DNA of 64,000 nt from Streptomyces sp. MUM 2J (GCF_022414535.1 NZ_JADWYM010000013.1:1-64000), one strand, 5' to 3'; shown: positions 26,304 through 35,101, numbered from the stretch's first letter. Translations and numbers: made by a program. The notes: generated from the sequence alone by a model not told the origin.

Positions 26304-27929
26304 TCAGCCTGCGGCCCGCAGCACGGCCGCGACGACCGGACCGGCCGCATCGCTGCCGTGGCCACCGTGCTGGACCATGGCCGCGGCGGCGACGCCGTCG
26401 CGGTAGCCGGTGAACCAGCTGTCGGTCCGCGCCGCTCCGTCGACCTCGGCCGAACCGGTCTTCGCGCCGATCCTCCCGCCCAGTCCGGACATGGCGCCGG
26501 CCGCGGTGCCGCTGGTCGCGGTGCGGTGCATCATGCCGCGCAGCTGCTGCGCGGTGTTCGACGACAGTCCGCGCGCCTGCGCCAGCTCCCGGCCGTCGAG
26601 GCTCTGCGGCACGATCACGGGCTGGTGGAACGCGCCCGTCATCGCGGTCGCCGTCACCGACGCCATGTTGAGCGGGCTCATCTGCACCTGTCCCTGGCCG
26701 ATCAGAGCGGCGGCCTTGTCGGGGCCGCTGACGGCCGGGACCTTGCCGTCGAAGGAGGCGATCCCGGTCTGCCAGTTGTTGCGGCCGAGGCCGAAGCGGT
26801 CGGTGGCCTCCCGGGTGAGCGAGTCGTCGTCCAGGTCGTCCACGTACTTGATGAAGGCCGTGTTGCAGGAGCGGGCGAAGCTCTGCGACAGTGTCGCGCC
26901 CTCGTCCGTCATCTCCCGGTAGTTGCGGAAGGTCTGCCCCTCCCACAGAGCGTTCTCGGTGCAGGGTGCGGGCCCGTTCGCACTGGTCAGCCCCTTGTCG
27001 ATGAGCGTGGCCGCACTGATGATCTTCATGGTGGAGCCGGGGGCCACCGTCCCCGAGAACGCGGCGTTGAAGCCGTCCTCGCGATGGTTGGCGACCGCCA
27101 GCACCTCACCGGTGCTCGCCTTGACGGCCACCACCGACGACTGGGGGTACTTCTGCACCGCCCGCTCGGCCGCCGCCTGCACGGACGCGCTCAGCGTCGT
27201 GCGCAGCTCGCCGGCCCTGCCCTCGGCGAGGGTGAGCACCGTGGTGTCGGCGGCGTCCGGGTCCGAGTGGCGGATCGTCAGCTCGACGCCGGGCGTCCCG
27301 CCGGCGGAGTCGCCGTACTTCGCACGCAACTGGTCCAGGACCGAGCCGAGCGAGGGGTACTTGTCCTTCGTCAGCACCGTGCCGTCGCGGTCCACGGCCC
27401 TGATCGGCGGCGCGGCCGAGGCGCCGGTCACCAGTGTGTCGCCCATGCTCTTCAGGTCCGGGTGCACCACGGACGGCCGCCAGTCCACCAGCGGCCGCCC
27501 GGTGGTGACCCCGCGGACGACGTGCAGGCTGCTGGAGTAGGCGAGCGGCTTGGACTTCCCCTCGTACGACACCGTCGCCTTCACGGTGAACGGCACCGTG
27601 GAGCCGTTCACCGCCCCCGGTGTGATCGTCACATCCTTGATGTGGGCGCTGCCGCCGTACGACGTCAGCAGTGGCTCCGCCATGGCAGCGTTGTCCGTGT
27701 ACGACGCCGCCCTGGCCGCCTGCCCCTTCTCCCATGCCGTGAAGAAGGCCTTCGTGGTCTCCTTCACCTCGTCGGCGCTCGGCGGCCCGGTCCTCACCGG
27801 CGCGGGGCCGCTCGCCCCGCTGCCGCCTTCGTTGAGCGCGGACACGAAGTTGTACGCCCCGTACCCGGCACCGCCCACCATCGCGGTGAACACCGTGCCG
27901 ACTATCGCGGCCTTCGCTCCCTTGCGCAT
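26304..27929 (-). CDS. Penicillin-binding protein transpeptidase (MecA_N-type), copy 2
   Basis: A 541-residue paralogue of the following gene with the same architecture: anchor helix (AAIVGTVFTAMVGGAGYGAY, 7-26), MecA_N-like domain and transpeptidase domain with STMK, SCN and KTGSAE. The ATG at 27929 is chosen because GGGAGGAAG stands nine bases before it. The two genes share gene order and length and arose by tandem duplication, but they are well diverged in the linker and Cys content. It should be a membrane-anchored D,D-transpeptidase. Confidence 0.93.
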   Translation of the reverse strand: MRKGAKAAIVGTVFTAMVGGAGYGAYNFVSALNEGGSGASGPAPVRTGPPSADEVKETTKAFFTAWEKGQAARAASYTDNAAMAEPLLTSYGGSAHIKDVTITPGAVNGSTVPFTVKATVSYEGKSKPLAYSSSLHVVRGVTTGRPLVDWRPSVVHPDLKSMGDTLVTGASAAPPIRAVDRDGTVLTKDKYPSLGSVLDQLRAKYGDSAGGTPGVELTIRHSDPDAADTTVLTLAEGRAGELRTTLSASVQAAAERAVQKYPQSSVVAVKASTGEVLAVANHREDGFNAAFSGTVAPGSTMKIISAATLIDKGLTSANGPAPCTENALWEGQTFRNYREMTDEGATLSQSFARSCNTAFIKYVDDLDDDSLTREATDRFGLGRNNWQTGIASFDGKVPAVSGPDKAAALIGQGQVQMSPLNMASVTATAMTGAFHQPVIVPQSLDGRELAQARGLSSNTAQQLRGMMHRTATSGTAAGAMSGLGGRIGAKTGSAEVDGAARTDSWFTGYRDGVAAAAMVQHGGHGSDAAGPVVAAVLRAAG

Positions 27930-28090
27930 GACGCGCTTCCTCCCCGTTTTCCCCGTCGGTCGTCTCCCCCGTGGGCCGCGGTCCCCCGCCGGCCGGTCCC
28001 TTCGCACTGTAGGTGGCGGGCGGGGGACCTGTGAGGAAGGTTGCCCCATGGTGTCCGAATGGAGATCAGGACAACGCCCCAAAGCGGGTC

Positions 28091-28132
28091 AGACCCAGGT
28101 GTCGAGCCACATCCGCGACCGGAACCGGTCGA
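28091..28132 (-). repeat. Att-like direct repeat, copy A (PMT 3' end)
   Basis: These 42 bases match 28795-28836 at 36 positions, starting with a 13-base identical core (AGACCCAGGTGTC). Four of the six differences are synonymous in the shared reading frame, as expected when an integrating element brings its own version of the target gene's 3' end. The two copies are in direct orientation, 704 bases apart. Confidence 0.8.
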
Positions 28133-28201
28133 GGGGGTTCGGCATGAGGTGCGTGTGGGTCCGGAGGGTGAATCCCGGGTCGGCGTGACCGAGGTGGGAA
28201 C

Positions 28202-28609
28202 TCAGGGCCCGGATGCTCTCACCGGCGTCCGGCGTCCGGCGTCCGGCGTCCGGCAGCACGGACGCGATGACGTGCCGCTCTGGTATTCCGGATGGAGATC
28301 ACGGCGTTCGGGCCCATGAGCTTTTCCAACCTCGTTCAAGTGGTGGAGCGTTGGGCTGACAGCGCAGTGAAGCCCCCCCCGGCGCACGCGAACATGAACG
28401 AGCCCGTCTGCCCGCTCAGGAAGCTCCTGATCGGTCGGCTTGCCAACGGTGTACGACAGGCCGGTGACCGATCTGAGGTAGCGGTCATCCCTGCGGGCAG
28501 GCGGTACGGACCTCGGATCCGCGGCGGCGCAGCGGGCGTGATCCCTGCTTCCGCAGGCAGTAGGACTGGCCAGCAGAACGGCTGTGAGCAGCATGGTCGT
28601 GCGCCGCAT
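28202..28609 (-). CDS. Doubtful small lipoprotein-like frame in the integration scar
   Basis: A 135-residue frame starts MRRTTMLLTAVLLASPTACGS, which looks like a short signal peptide ending at Cys, although Pro at -3 is not a good lipobox. The remainder shows no family, crosses a run of eight G bases on the minus strand (28373-28380 in plus coordinates), and its end overlaps the integrase remnant in another frame. It could be a decayed cargo gene of the lost element. Confidence 0.25.
   Translation of the reverse strand: MRRTTMLLTAVLLASPTACGSRDHARCAAADPRSVPPARRDDRYLRSVTGLSYTVGKPTDQELPERADGLVHVRVRRGGLHCAVSPTLHHLNEVGKAHGPERRDLHPEYQSGTSSRPCCRTPDAGRRTPVRASGP
28226..28253. repeat. Tandem 7-base repeat (GGCGTCC)
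   Basis: Four head-to-tail copies of GGCGTCC lie inside the integrase remnant. Three 7-base units add 21 bases and so keep the frame, duplicating the DAG residues. This is typical slippage in a region no longer under selection. Confidence 0.8.
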
Positions 28610-28747
28610 CGCCCCCCGGGATCTGTTGGTGATGAACCTCGTCGTGTACGTGTCGAGGAACCGTCCGGGCGGTGTGGTGGGTGCGATGGCCTTGGGCACC
28701 GGTGCAGTCGCACGTCCCGGCGAGGTCGGTAACGACCAACACCGACG

Positions 28748-28776
28748 CGAGGGCGCGGCAGCCTGCCGCGCCCTCG
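28748..28776 (-). terminator. Terminator of the PMT gene
   Basis: An almost perfect palindrome with 14-base arms (CGAGGGCGCGGCAG / CTGCCGCGCCCTCG) begins 17 bases after the PMT stop. There is no T-tract, as is common in Streptomyces. It lies between the intact gene end and the integrase scar. Confidence 0.7.
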
Positions 28777-28792
28777 CGGGGTGCCTGTCCAG

Positions 28793-30535
28793 CTAGACCC
28801 AGGTGTCCAGCCACATGCGGGACCGCCACTGGTCGATGGGGATCGCGGTGCCGGTGTACAGGGGCCAGAAGTAGACGAAGTTCCAGGCGATCAGCAGCAC
28901 CAGCATGCCTGCGCCCGCCGCGCCCGCCACGCGTCGTGTGTCGCTCGTCCCCGGTGGGCCGACGATCGCGCCGATCATCATCGCCACCGCCAGGCACAGG
29001 AACGGCACGAAGACCACCGCGTAGAAGAGGAAGATCGTCCGGTCCTGGTAGAGGAACCAGGGAAGGTATCCGGCCGCCACGCCGCAGGCGATCGCGCCCG
29101 CCCGCCAGTCGCGGCGGAAGGCCCAGCGCCACAGCACGTACAGGAGCGCGAAGCACGCCGCCCACCACAGCAGCGGCGTGCCGATGGCGAGGACCTCTCG
29201 CGCGCACTTCTCGCCGGCGTCCACCGGGCAGCCGTCCTTGCCGGGCGCGGGCGACTCGTAGAAGTACGACACCGGCCGGCCCAGCACGATCCAGCTCCAC
29301 GGGTTCGACTGGTACGTGTGCGGGGAGTGCAGGTTGACGTGGAACTCGTACACCTCGTGCTCGTAGTGCCACAGGCTGCGCCACCAGTCCGGGAACAGCC
29401 ACGACCAGCCGCTGTGCCTGCCGTCGGTGACGGCCCAGTTCCGGTAGTACCCGCCGCTGCCGTCGGTCGGGGACAGGATCCAGCCGATCCAGGACGTGAT
29501 GTAGGTGACGATCGCGACGGGCACCGTGGCCACGAACGCGATGCCCAGGTCGTGCCGGGCGACGGCCGTGTACGGATGGCGGGCGCCGGCGACCTTGCGG
29601 GCACCCACGTCCCACACCACCGCCATCACGGCGAACGCCGCGAGGATGTACAGGCCGTTCCACTTGGTGCCGATGGCCAGGCCCAGCATCAGGCCCGCCG
29701 CCCAGCGCCACGGCCGCCAGCCCAGGAACACCGTGTCGGCCACCTGCGCGTCCGGGCGCACCCTGCCGTCCTCGTCCACGGGCAGCGCGGCGGCCAGCCG
29801 TTCTCGCGCCCGGTCCCGGTCCACCAGCAGGCAGCCGAACGCGGCCAGCACGAAGAACATCAGCACCCCGTCGAGCAAGGAGGTGCGGCTCATCACGAAG
29901 TGCAGGCCGTCGACCGCCATCAGCGCCCCGGCCATGCAGCCGAGGAAGGTGGAGCGGAACAGGCGGCGCCCGATGCGGCACAGCAGCAGCACGGACAGCG
30001 TGCCGAGCAGCGCGGTCATGAACCGCCAGCCGAACGGGTTGAACCCGAACATCAGCTCGCCCAGTCCGATGACGTACTTGCCGACCGGCGGATGCACCAC
30101 GTACGCCGCGTCCGACGGCAGCGTGACGTGGCCCCCCGAGTCGAGGATGAGCTTGTTGACGTCCTTGTCCCAGTTGACCTCGAAGCCGTGGTGGACGATG
30201 GCCCAGGCGTCCTTGGCGTAGTACGTCTCGTCGAATATCACCGCGTGCGGGCTGCCCAGGTTCCAGAACCGCAGCACGCCCGCCAGGAGCGTCACCAGCA
30301 GTGGGCCACCCCAGCCGGACCAGCGTGCGACACGGCCGGCGATCCCCGGCGGGATGCTCAGCACCTGCCACAGCCGTGCGCCGGGCGCGGCGTACGGCGG
30401 GACGAGCCGGGCGCGCACATCGCCGACGGGCTGTGCGGAATAGCCGAAACGACGCAGCCGCCGCTGCCACGTCGGCTGCGCGTCGTGGGGTGCCTGGCCC
30501 TGCCGGGTGTCCATGGAGGACGCGGTACTGGTCAC
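28793..30535 (-). CDS. pmt: Polyprenyl-phosphate-mannose protein O-mannosyltransferase (PMT)
   Basis: A 580-residue GT39-family membrane glycosyltransferase with about ten transmembrane helices. The catalytic loop FDETYYAKDAW (after helix 1, near residue 96-106) holds the Asp-Glu pair; HPPVGKYVIGLGE and the DGLHFVMSRTSLLDG loop are family signatures. It transfers mannose from polyprenyl-phosphate mannose to secreted proteins during Sec export; in S. coelicolor pmt mutants resist phage phiC31. The GTG at 30535 is favoured because a TACGAT -10 box lies six bases before it, suggesting a leaderless transcript; ATG 30514 is the alternative. The gene 3' end is partly duplicated at 28091. It is divergent from rsmI. 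Confidence 0.93.
   Translation of the reverse strand: MTSTASSMDTRQGQAPHDAQPTWQRRLRRFGYSAQPVGDVRARLVPPYAAPGARLWQVLSIPPGIAGRVARWSGWGGPLLVTLLAGVLRFWNLGSPHAVIFDETYYAKDAWAIVHHGFEVNWDKDVNKLILDSGGHVTLPSDAAYVVHPPVGKYVIGLGELMFGFNPFGWRFMTALLGTLSVLLLCRIGRRLFRSTFLGCMAGALMAVDGLHFVMSRTSLLDGVLMFFVLAAFGCLLVDRDRARERLAAALPVDEDGRVRPDAQVADTVFLGWRPWRWAAGLMLGLAIGTKWNGLYILAAFAVMAVVWDVGARKVAGARHPYTAVARHDLGIAFVATVPVAIVTYITSWIGWILSPTDGSGGYYRNWAVTDGRHSGWSWLFPDWWRSLWHYEHEVYEFHVNLHSPHTYQSNPWSWIVLGRPVSYFYESPAPGKDGCPVDAGEKCAREVLAIGTPLLWWAACFALLYVLWRWAFRRDWRAGAIACGVAAGYLPWFLYQDRTIFLFYAVVFVPFLCLAVAMMIGAIVGPPGTSDTRRVAGAAGAGMLVLLIAWNFVYFWPLYTGTAIPIDQWRSRMWLDTWV
28795..28836 (-). repeat. Att-like direct repeat, copy B (3' end of intact PMT gene)
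   Basis: This is the 3' end of the intact gene, including its stop codon; it pairs with the copy at 28091-28132 (36 of 42 identical). Use of a gene's 3' end as an attachment site, with the element restoring the reading frame, is common for tyrosine integrases. Confidence 0.75.
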
Positions 30536-30541
30536 CGCGCC

Positions 30542-30547
30542 ATCGTA
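30542..30547 (-). promoter_or_regulatory. -10 box for leaderless PMT transcript
   Basis: TACGAT on the minus strand fits the TAnnnT -10 consensus and lies six bases before the GTG start, so transcription would begin at or next to the start codon. No Shine-Dalgarno sequence is present. Confidence 0.5.
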
Positions 30548-30631
30548 GGGAACCCGTCTGTGGGAGTCCCGTGCCCCGGCGGTAAGGGTCCGGATGCGGC
30601 TGGTTTGGGACGGCCCTGGGAGGATGGGGGG

Positions 30632-31480
30632 GTGACTGGAACCCTTGTTTTGGCGGGCACCCCCATCGGCGACGTCCAGGACGCACCGCCCCGGCTCTCC
30701 GAGGAACTGGCCGGCGCGGACGTGATCGCCGCCGAGGACACGCGGCGGCTGCGGCGGCTGACCCAGGCGCTGGGCGTGACGCCCCGGGGGCGCGTGGTGT
30801 CGTACTTCGAGGGCAACGAGTCCGCCCGCACCCCGGAACTGGTCGAGGAACTCCTCGGCGGCGCGCGTGTGCTGCTCGTCACCGACGCCGGAATGCCGTC
30901 GGTGTCCGACCCCGGCTACCGGCTCGTGGCCGCGGCGGTCGGGAAGGACGTCCGCGTCACGGCCGTGCCCGGACCGTCCGCCGTGCTCACCGCGCTCGCC
31001 CTGTCCGGACTGCCCGTCGACCGGTTCTGCTTCGAGGGGTTCCTGCCGCGCAAGGCGGGTGAGCGGCTGTCCCGGCTCAGGGAGGTCGCCAAGGAGCGCC
31101 GCACCCTCGTCTACTTCGAGGCACCGCACCGCCTCGACGACACACTCGCCGCGATGGCCGCGGTCTTCGGCGGCGAGCGGCGCGCCGCCGTGTGCCGGGA
31201 GCTCACCAAGACCTACGAGGAGGTGCGCCGCGGCCCGCTGGACGAGCTGGCCGTGTGGGCTGCGGCGGGCGTGCGCGGGGAGATCACCGTCGTGGTGGAG
31301 GGTGCGCCGGCGCACGGCCCGGAGGAGATCGGCGCCGAGGAGCTCGTGCGGCGCGTGAGGGTGCGCGAGGAGGCGGGCGAGCGCCGCAAGGAGGCCATCG
31401 CGGCCGTGGCCGTGGAGGCGGGCGTACCGAAGCGGGAGGTGTTCGACGCGGTGGTGGCGGCGAAGCAGGCGGGGGCGTGA
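30632..31480 (+). CDS. rsmI: 16S rRNA 2'-O-ribose C1402 methyltransferase RsmI
   Basis: A 282-residue SAM-dependent methyltransferase of the tetrapyrrole-methylase fold. The signatures are TLVLAGTPIGD at the start, AEDTRR near 35, YFEGNE, VTDAGMPSVSDPG and VPGPSAVLTALALSG. It methylates the 2'-OH of C1402 in the 30S decoding centre. The GTG is preceded by GGGAGGATGGGGG, giving good ribosome-site spacing. It is divergent from the PMT gene with about 97 bases between them. Confidence 0.95.
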   Translation: MTGTLVLAGTPIGDVQDAPPRLSEELAGADVIAAEDTRRLRRLTQALGVTPRGRVVSYFEGNESARTPELVEELLGGARVLLVTDAGMPSVSDPGYRLVAAAVGKDVRVTAVPGPSAVLTALALSGLPVDRFCFEGFLPRKAGERLSRLREVAKERRTLVYFEAPHRLDDTLAAMAAVFGGERRAAVCRELTKTYEEVRRGPLDELAVWAAAGVRGEITVVVEGAPAHGPEEIGAEELVRRVRVREEAGERRKEAIAAVAVEAGVPKREVFDAVVAAKQAGA

Positions 31481-31850
31481 ACGCGGGGCGGACCAGCGGG
31501 GCGTGAGGGCGGGAGCCGTACGCCCGGGCTGGGGGGCGTGCGGCGGGGGTGTGGGCGCCGGGCGTGCGGCGCAGAGATCGCGCCGAGGGGTGCACGCCGC
31601 AGCGCAGGCGCCGCCAGGAGCGCGGAACCGCCTCTGAGCAGGACGCATCTCGGCTGAGCGGGCGCCCCATCGGTGAGCAAAAAGCGGCCGGAAAAGGCAA
31701 AGCGGTTCCGGCCGCCGGCACCCTTTTGGCAAGGAATGCCCAAATCGGCTCCAACACTCGACAGACCGCGTGCATTCACGCCGGTCCGAGGCATCCACTG
31801 GATGACGGGACGCATGTGTCCCTCGTCCCAGCGGACAAACAGGAGCTGGC
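31481..31850. other. Gene-free 370-bp region before the zinc-ribbon gene
   Basis: No convincing gene is seen. The left half is G-rich and low-complexity. The right half has lower GC (a stretch AAAAAGCGGCCGGAAAAGGC near 31679) and could hold the promoter for the next gene. A hairpin (GACGGGAC / GTCCC-T-CGTC, 31803-31829, one bulge) stands about 20 bases before its start and could influence translation. Confidence 0.5.
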
Positions 31851-32276
31851 ATGAGTGAGAGCGCAGGACAGACCGGCCTGAGGGCCGGTGCCACCGCCGT
31901 CGTCCACGAGTCGTATTCCTTCGCCTGCATGCGCTGCGGGCACGGCTGGGAGCAGTCGTACGCGATAGAGCACCACACGGACGCCGAGGGCCACCAGTAC
32001 GTGATCTACGTCGCGGACGACCGGATCGTGCCGTCGCCGCTCCGGCGGCCGCTCTGCCAGAACTGCGACAACCACGTCGTGCGCATCATGCGGGCCGGGC
32101 GAGTGGCGTCGGTGCGCGGCGCACAGGGACACCTGCGCAGGCCGGCGCCCCAGGCCGGGCCGGTCGAGGCGCCCGTCGCGGCCTCGGAGCTGCCCGTGGC
32201 GGAGTCGCAGTCGGCGGAGGGCCACCACTGGCACCTCTCCGATCTCCTGCACGTCTTCCAGCGCAAGGCGGGCTGA
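31851..32276 (+). CDS. Conserved zinc-ribbon-like protein, unknown function
   Basis: A 141-residue protein with two CxxC pairs (CMRC near residue 26 and CQNC near 66), spaced as in a zinc ribbon, around a beta-rich core (HQYVIYVADDRIV). The C-terminal half is Ala/Pro/Glu-rich and probably disordered, ending WHLSDLLHVFQRKAG. AGGAG stands 10 bases before the ATG. It is likely a cytoplasmic nucleic-acid- or protein-binding factor; no specific function is known to me. Confidence 0.8.
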   Translation: MSESAGQTGLRAGATAVVHESYSFACMRCGHGWEQSYAIEHHTDAEGHQYVIYVADDRIVPSPLRRPLCQNCDNHVVRIMRAGRVASVRGAQGHLRRPAPQAGPVEAPVAASELPVAESQSAEGHHWHLSDLLHVFQRKAG

Positions 32277-32310
32277 GGGCTCGCCGCCCCGGCCGGGCAT
32301 GCCCCTTCCG

Positions 32311-32316
32311 TAGGAT
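32311..32316 (+). promoter_or_regulatory. -10 box before tatD
   Basis: TAGGAT lies seven bases before the tatD ATG, which would place the transcription start at about the start codon. Leaderless mRNAs are frequent in Streptomyces. Confidence 0.45.
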
Positions 32317-32323
32317 CGGGGGC

Positions 32324-33193
32324 ATGCCTTCCCACGCCGAAGCCCCGCCCCTGCCGGAACCCCTCCGGGTGCCGGTCGCCGACTCCCACACCCACCTCGA
32401 CATGCAGTCCGGCACGGTGGAGGAGGCATTGGCCAAGGCCGCGTCCGTGGGCGTGACGACCGTCGTCCAGGTCGGCTGCGACGTCCGGGGCTCGCAGTGG
32501 GCCGCACGGACGGCCGCGCAGCACGACGCCGTCCACGCGGCCGTCGCCCTGCATCCCAACGAGGCCCCCCGCATCGTCCACGGCGACCCCGACGGCTGGT
32601 CGCGGCAGGGCGCCCGGGAGCCGGGCGGCGACGCGGCGCTCGACGAGGCGTTCGCCGAGATCGACCGCCTGGCCGCACTGCCCCAGGTCAAGGGCGTCGG
32701 CGAGACCGGGCTGGACTACTTCCGCACCGGCGAGGAGGGCAAGGCCGCGCAGGAACGGTCCTTCCGCGCCCACATCGAGATCGCCAAGCGGCATGGCAAG
32801 GCCCTGGTCATCCACGACCGCGAGGCCCACACCGACGTCCTGCGCATCCTCAAGGAGGAGGGCGCGCCCGACCGCACGGTGTTCCACTGCTACTCGGGCG
32901 ATGCGGACATGGCCGAGGTCTGTGCCCGCGCCGGCTACTACATGTCCTTCGCCGGCAACGTCACCTTCAAGAACGCGCAGCACCTGCGCGACGCGCTCGC
33001 GGTGGCGCCGCGGGAGCTGGTCCTCGTGGAGACCGACGCGCCGTTCCTGACACCGGCGCCCTACCGGGGGCGGCCCAACGCCCCGTACCTCGTCCCGGTC
33101 ACGGTGCGCGCCATGGCCGCCGTCCGCGGCATCGGTGAGGACGCTCTGGCCGAGGCCCTCGCCGCCAACACCGCCCGCGCCTTCGGCTACTGA
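32324..33193 (+). CDS. tatD: TatD-family metal-dependent DNase
   Basis: A 289-residue TIM-barrel metallohydrolase. Metal ligands are in DSHTHLDM (His-x-His near residue 22-24), GETGLDYFR (Glu), VIHDREAH, FHCYSGD and the final ETDAPFLTPAPYRG (Asp). It has 3'-5' exonuclease or deoxyribonuclease activity in DNA repair. The gene order tatD-rpfB-ksgA-ispE is the same as in Mycobacterium tuberculosis. Confidence 0.93.
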   Translation: MPSHAEAPPLPEPLRVPVADSHTHLDMQSGTVEEALAKAASVGVTTVVQVGCDVRGSQWAARTAAQHDAVHAAVALHPNEAPRIVHGDPDGWSRQGAREPGGDAALDEAFAEIDRLAALPQVKGVGETGLDYFRTGEEGKAAQERSFRAHIEIAKRHGKALVIHDREAHTDVLRILKEEGAPDRTVFHCYSGDADMAEVCARAGYYMSFAGNVTFKNAQHLRDALAVAPRELVLVETDAPFLTPAPYRGRPNAPYLVPVTVRAMAAVRGIGEDALAEALAANTARAFGY

Positions 33194-33363
33194 GAGCCGG
33201 CTCCCGCCGCCCGCCCGGCGGTCCACACGCCGCCCCGCCTCCCGGCGGCGACCTTCCGTAGTCGTGCCGCTTTGGAGAGTAACCGTCGCTCCGCTAGGTT
33301 CTGTGGGCCCGATCCGGATCCCCGTGGACCCTCCGGATCACCGGACCCCTGGAGCGTGTCGGC

Positions 33364-34872
33364 GTGAGCAACTCGCAGCACAACGAGTCGGCGTACGGCG
33401 GACAGGCGTACACGCGGACATACGCCCCCCTCGATCCGCAGACCCCCCTCGCCCACCCCTTCGACCCGCACACCGCGGAGACGCTCGGGTACGGCGAGTC
33501 GTACGGCGCCTCGGGCCGGGCGGGGGAGCACGAGGACACCTACCGGCCCGCGTACGAGCAGCGCGGGGGTCGCGCTGAACCGGCGGCGCGCGTGGCCCGC
33601 GAGGCGTCCGGCAGGTCGCTGCCGCGCCAGGCGGGGAGCGTCCGCCCCGCCCCCGCACCGGACGGACCGGCGGGCGTGGAGGAGCCCGAGGAGGGCAGGG
33701 CGCCCGCGCCCGTTGCGAGCGCCGGAGCGAATCGGCGTGCCGCGCGCCGGCGCCGGACCCGACATGCCGAGCGTCCGGACAGTACCGTGCGCCGTCTGCT
33801 GCCCCAGGCGCTGGTCGTCGCCTTCCTCGCCGGCGGCGCCACCACCTTCGTCGCCAAGGACAAGGCGATCGAGCTGAGCGTCGACGGCGGCGCACCGCGC
33901 ACTCTGCACACCTTCGCGGACGACGTCACCGAACTGCTCGCGGAGGAGGGACTGACGGTGGGAGCGCACGACGTGGTCGCGCCCGCCCCGCGCGCCGAAC
34001 TCCGCAGTGGGGACGAGATCGTCGTCCACTACGGCCGCCCCGTACGGCTCACCATCGACGGCCACCAGCGCGAGGTGTGGACGACGGCGCACACCGTGGA
34101 GGGGGCGCTCAAGCAGATGGGGGTGCGTGCGGAGGGCGCGTATCTCTCCGTCTCGCGCTCCCGGCGCATCGGGCGCGAGGGGCTCGCGCTGGACGTGCGC
34201 ACCGAGCGCTCCGTCACGGTCATGGCCGACGGCCGCGCACGCACCCTCCGCACCAACGCCGCCACGGTGCGCGAGGCGGTCGAGGAGGCCGGCGTCACCC
34301 TGCGGGGGCAGGATGCCACCTCTGTCCCACCCGGCAGCTTCCCCCGGGACGGCCAGACGATCACCGTGCTGCGGATCACCGGGGCGAAGGAGGTGCGTGA
34401 GGAGCCGATCCCGTTCGAGGTGCGGCGCATCGCCGATCCCACGCTGTTCAAGGGCACGGAGGCCGTCGGCCGGGCCGGCCGGCCGGGACTGCGGCGCGTG
34501 ACGTACTCCCTGCGGACCGTCAACGGGGTGAAGCAGAAGCCGCGGCGCACCGGTACCGAGGTGGTGCGGGAGCCGCGCACACAGGTCGTGAAGGTGGGGA
34601 CGAAGCCGCTGCCGGCGTCCGTGCATGGCGCCGACGGCCTCAACTGGCCGGGGCTCGCGGCGTGCGAGTCCGGCGGCCGGCCGGACGCGGTCGACTCCTC
34701 GGGCACGTACGGCGGCCTCTACCAGTTCGACACGCGGACCTGGCAGAGTCTCGGCGGGCGCGGGCGGCCCCAGGACGCGCCGGCGAGCGAGCAGACGTAC
34801 CGCGCGAAGAAGCTCTACATGCGCCGGGGCGCGAGCCCCTGGCCCCACTGCGGGGCGCGCCTGCACGGCTGA
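33364..34872 (+). CDS. rpfB: Resuscitation-promoting factor RpfB-like (DUF348-G5-lytic transglycosylase)
   Basis: A 502-residue wall-acting muralytic enzyme. Residues 1-140 form a long hydrophilic cytoplasmic tail (not found in mycobacterial RpfB); one transmembrane helix follows ([20 protein letters not shown], about 145-163). Next come three DUF348 repeats (starting IELSVDG, VRLTIDG and VTVMADG), a G5 domain ([13 protein letters not shown] to TEVVREP) and the C-terminal Rpf domain with CESGG (catalytic Glu) and [12 protein letters not shown]. It cleaves peptidoglycan during germination or exit from dormancy. The GTG is preceded by GGAG at ten bases. I see no c-di-AMP riboswitch upstream. 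Confidence 0.93.
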   Translation: MSNSQHNESAYGGQAYTRTYAPLDPQTPLAHPFDPHTAETLGYGESYGASGRAGEHEDTYRPAYEQRGGRAEPAARVAREASGRSLPRQAGSVRPAPAPDGPAGVEEPEEGRAPAPVASAGANRRAARRRRTRHAERPDSTVRRLLPQALVVAFLAGGATTFVAKDKAIELSVDGGAPRTLHTFADDVTELLAEEGLTVGAHDVVAPAPRAELRSGDEIVVHYGRPVRLTIDGHQREVWTTAHTVEGALKQMGVRAEGAYLSVSRSRRIGREGLALDVRTERSVTVMADGRARTLRTNAATVREAVEEAGVTLRGQDATSVPPGSFPRDGQTITVLRITGAKEVREEPIPFEVRRIADPTLFKGTEAVGRAGRPGLRRVTYSLRTVNGVKQKPRRTGTEVVREPRTQVVKVGTKPLPASVHGADGLNWPGLAACESGGRPDAVDSSGTYGGLYQFDTRTWQSLGGRGRPQDAPASEQTYRAKKLYMRRGASPWPHCGARLHG

Positions 34873-35101
34873 GCGCCCCCGGGGTTCCCGACGCGCCCCG
34901 GAACCCACTCGCCGCAGCGCCGACACCCCCACCGCACCCCCTCACCGCTCGCCCTCCCCCCTGACGGCTCGTCCGCCCCCTTCGGCATCCCGGCCGCCCA
35001 CCACCCCGGTTCCCGATCATCCGGGCCCCGTCCTCCCCGGTCGCCCCACCGCACCCGGCCCCCGCCCCGCCTCGGCGTCCGGCGGTGTCGGAGGGCCCCC
35101 G

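Larger units (their letters stand above)
28089..28298 (-). pseudogene. Tyrosine-recombinase (integrase) C-terminal remnant fused to a PMT 3'-end copy
   Basis: The minus-strand frame encodes 69 residues with no start codon in place. The middle, ESIRALSSHLGHADPGF then TLRTHTHLMP, is the end of a phage-type integrase, in which the nucleophile Tyr of the usual RTYTHLMP is His. The upstream part is interrupted by a 7-base tandem repeat that adds seven residues (RRTPDAG). The last 14 residues, LDRFRSRMWLDTWV, copy the C-terminus of the PMT encoded at 28793. A stop codon at 28299 closes the frame upstream. This is a dead integrase beside an att-like duplication. Confidence 0.8.

Noticed and set aside
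24576..28034. Plus-strand open frame of ~1150 codons opposite the two PBPs
   Set aside because: Its Arg/His/Gly-rich translation is the reverse-complement shadow of two well-supported PBP genes; no start signal or family.
28368..28385. Frameshift at a run of eight identical bases, rescuing a longer lipoprotein
   Set aside because: Neither frame on either side matches a known family, so joining them is not supported.
33194..33363. c-di-AMP (ydaO) riboswitch before rpfB
   Set aside because: Such riboswitches precede some actinobacterial rpf genes, but this 170-base gap lacks the conserved motifs and is too short.
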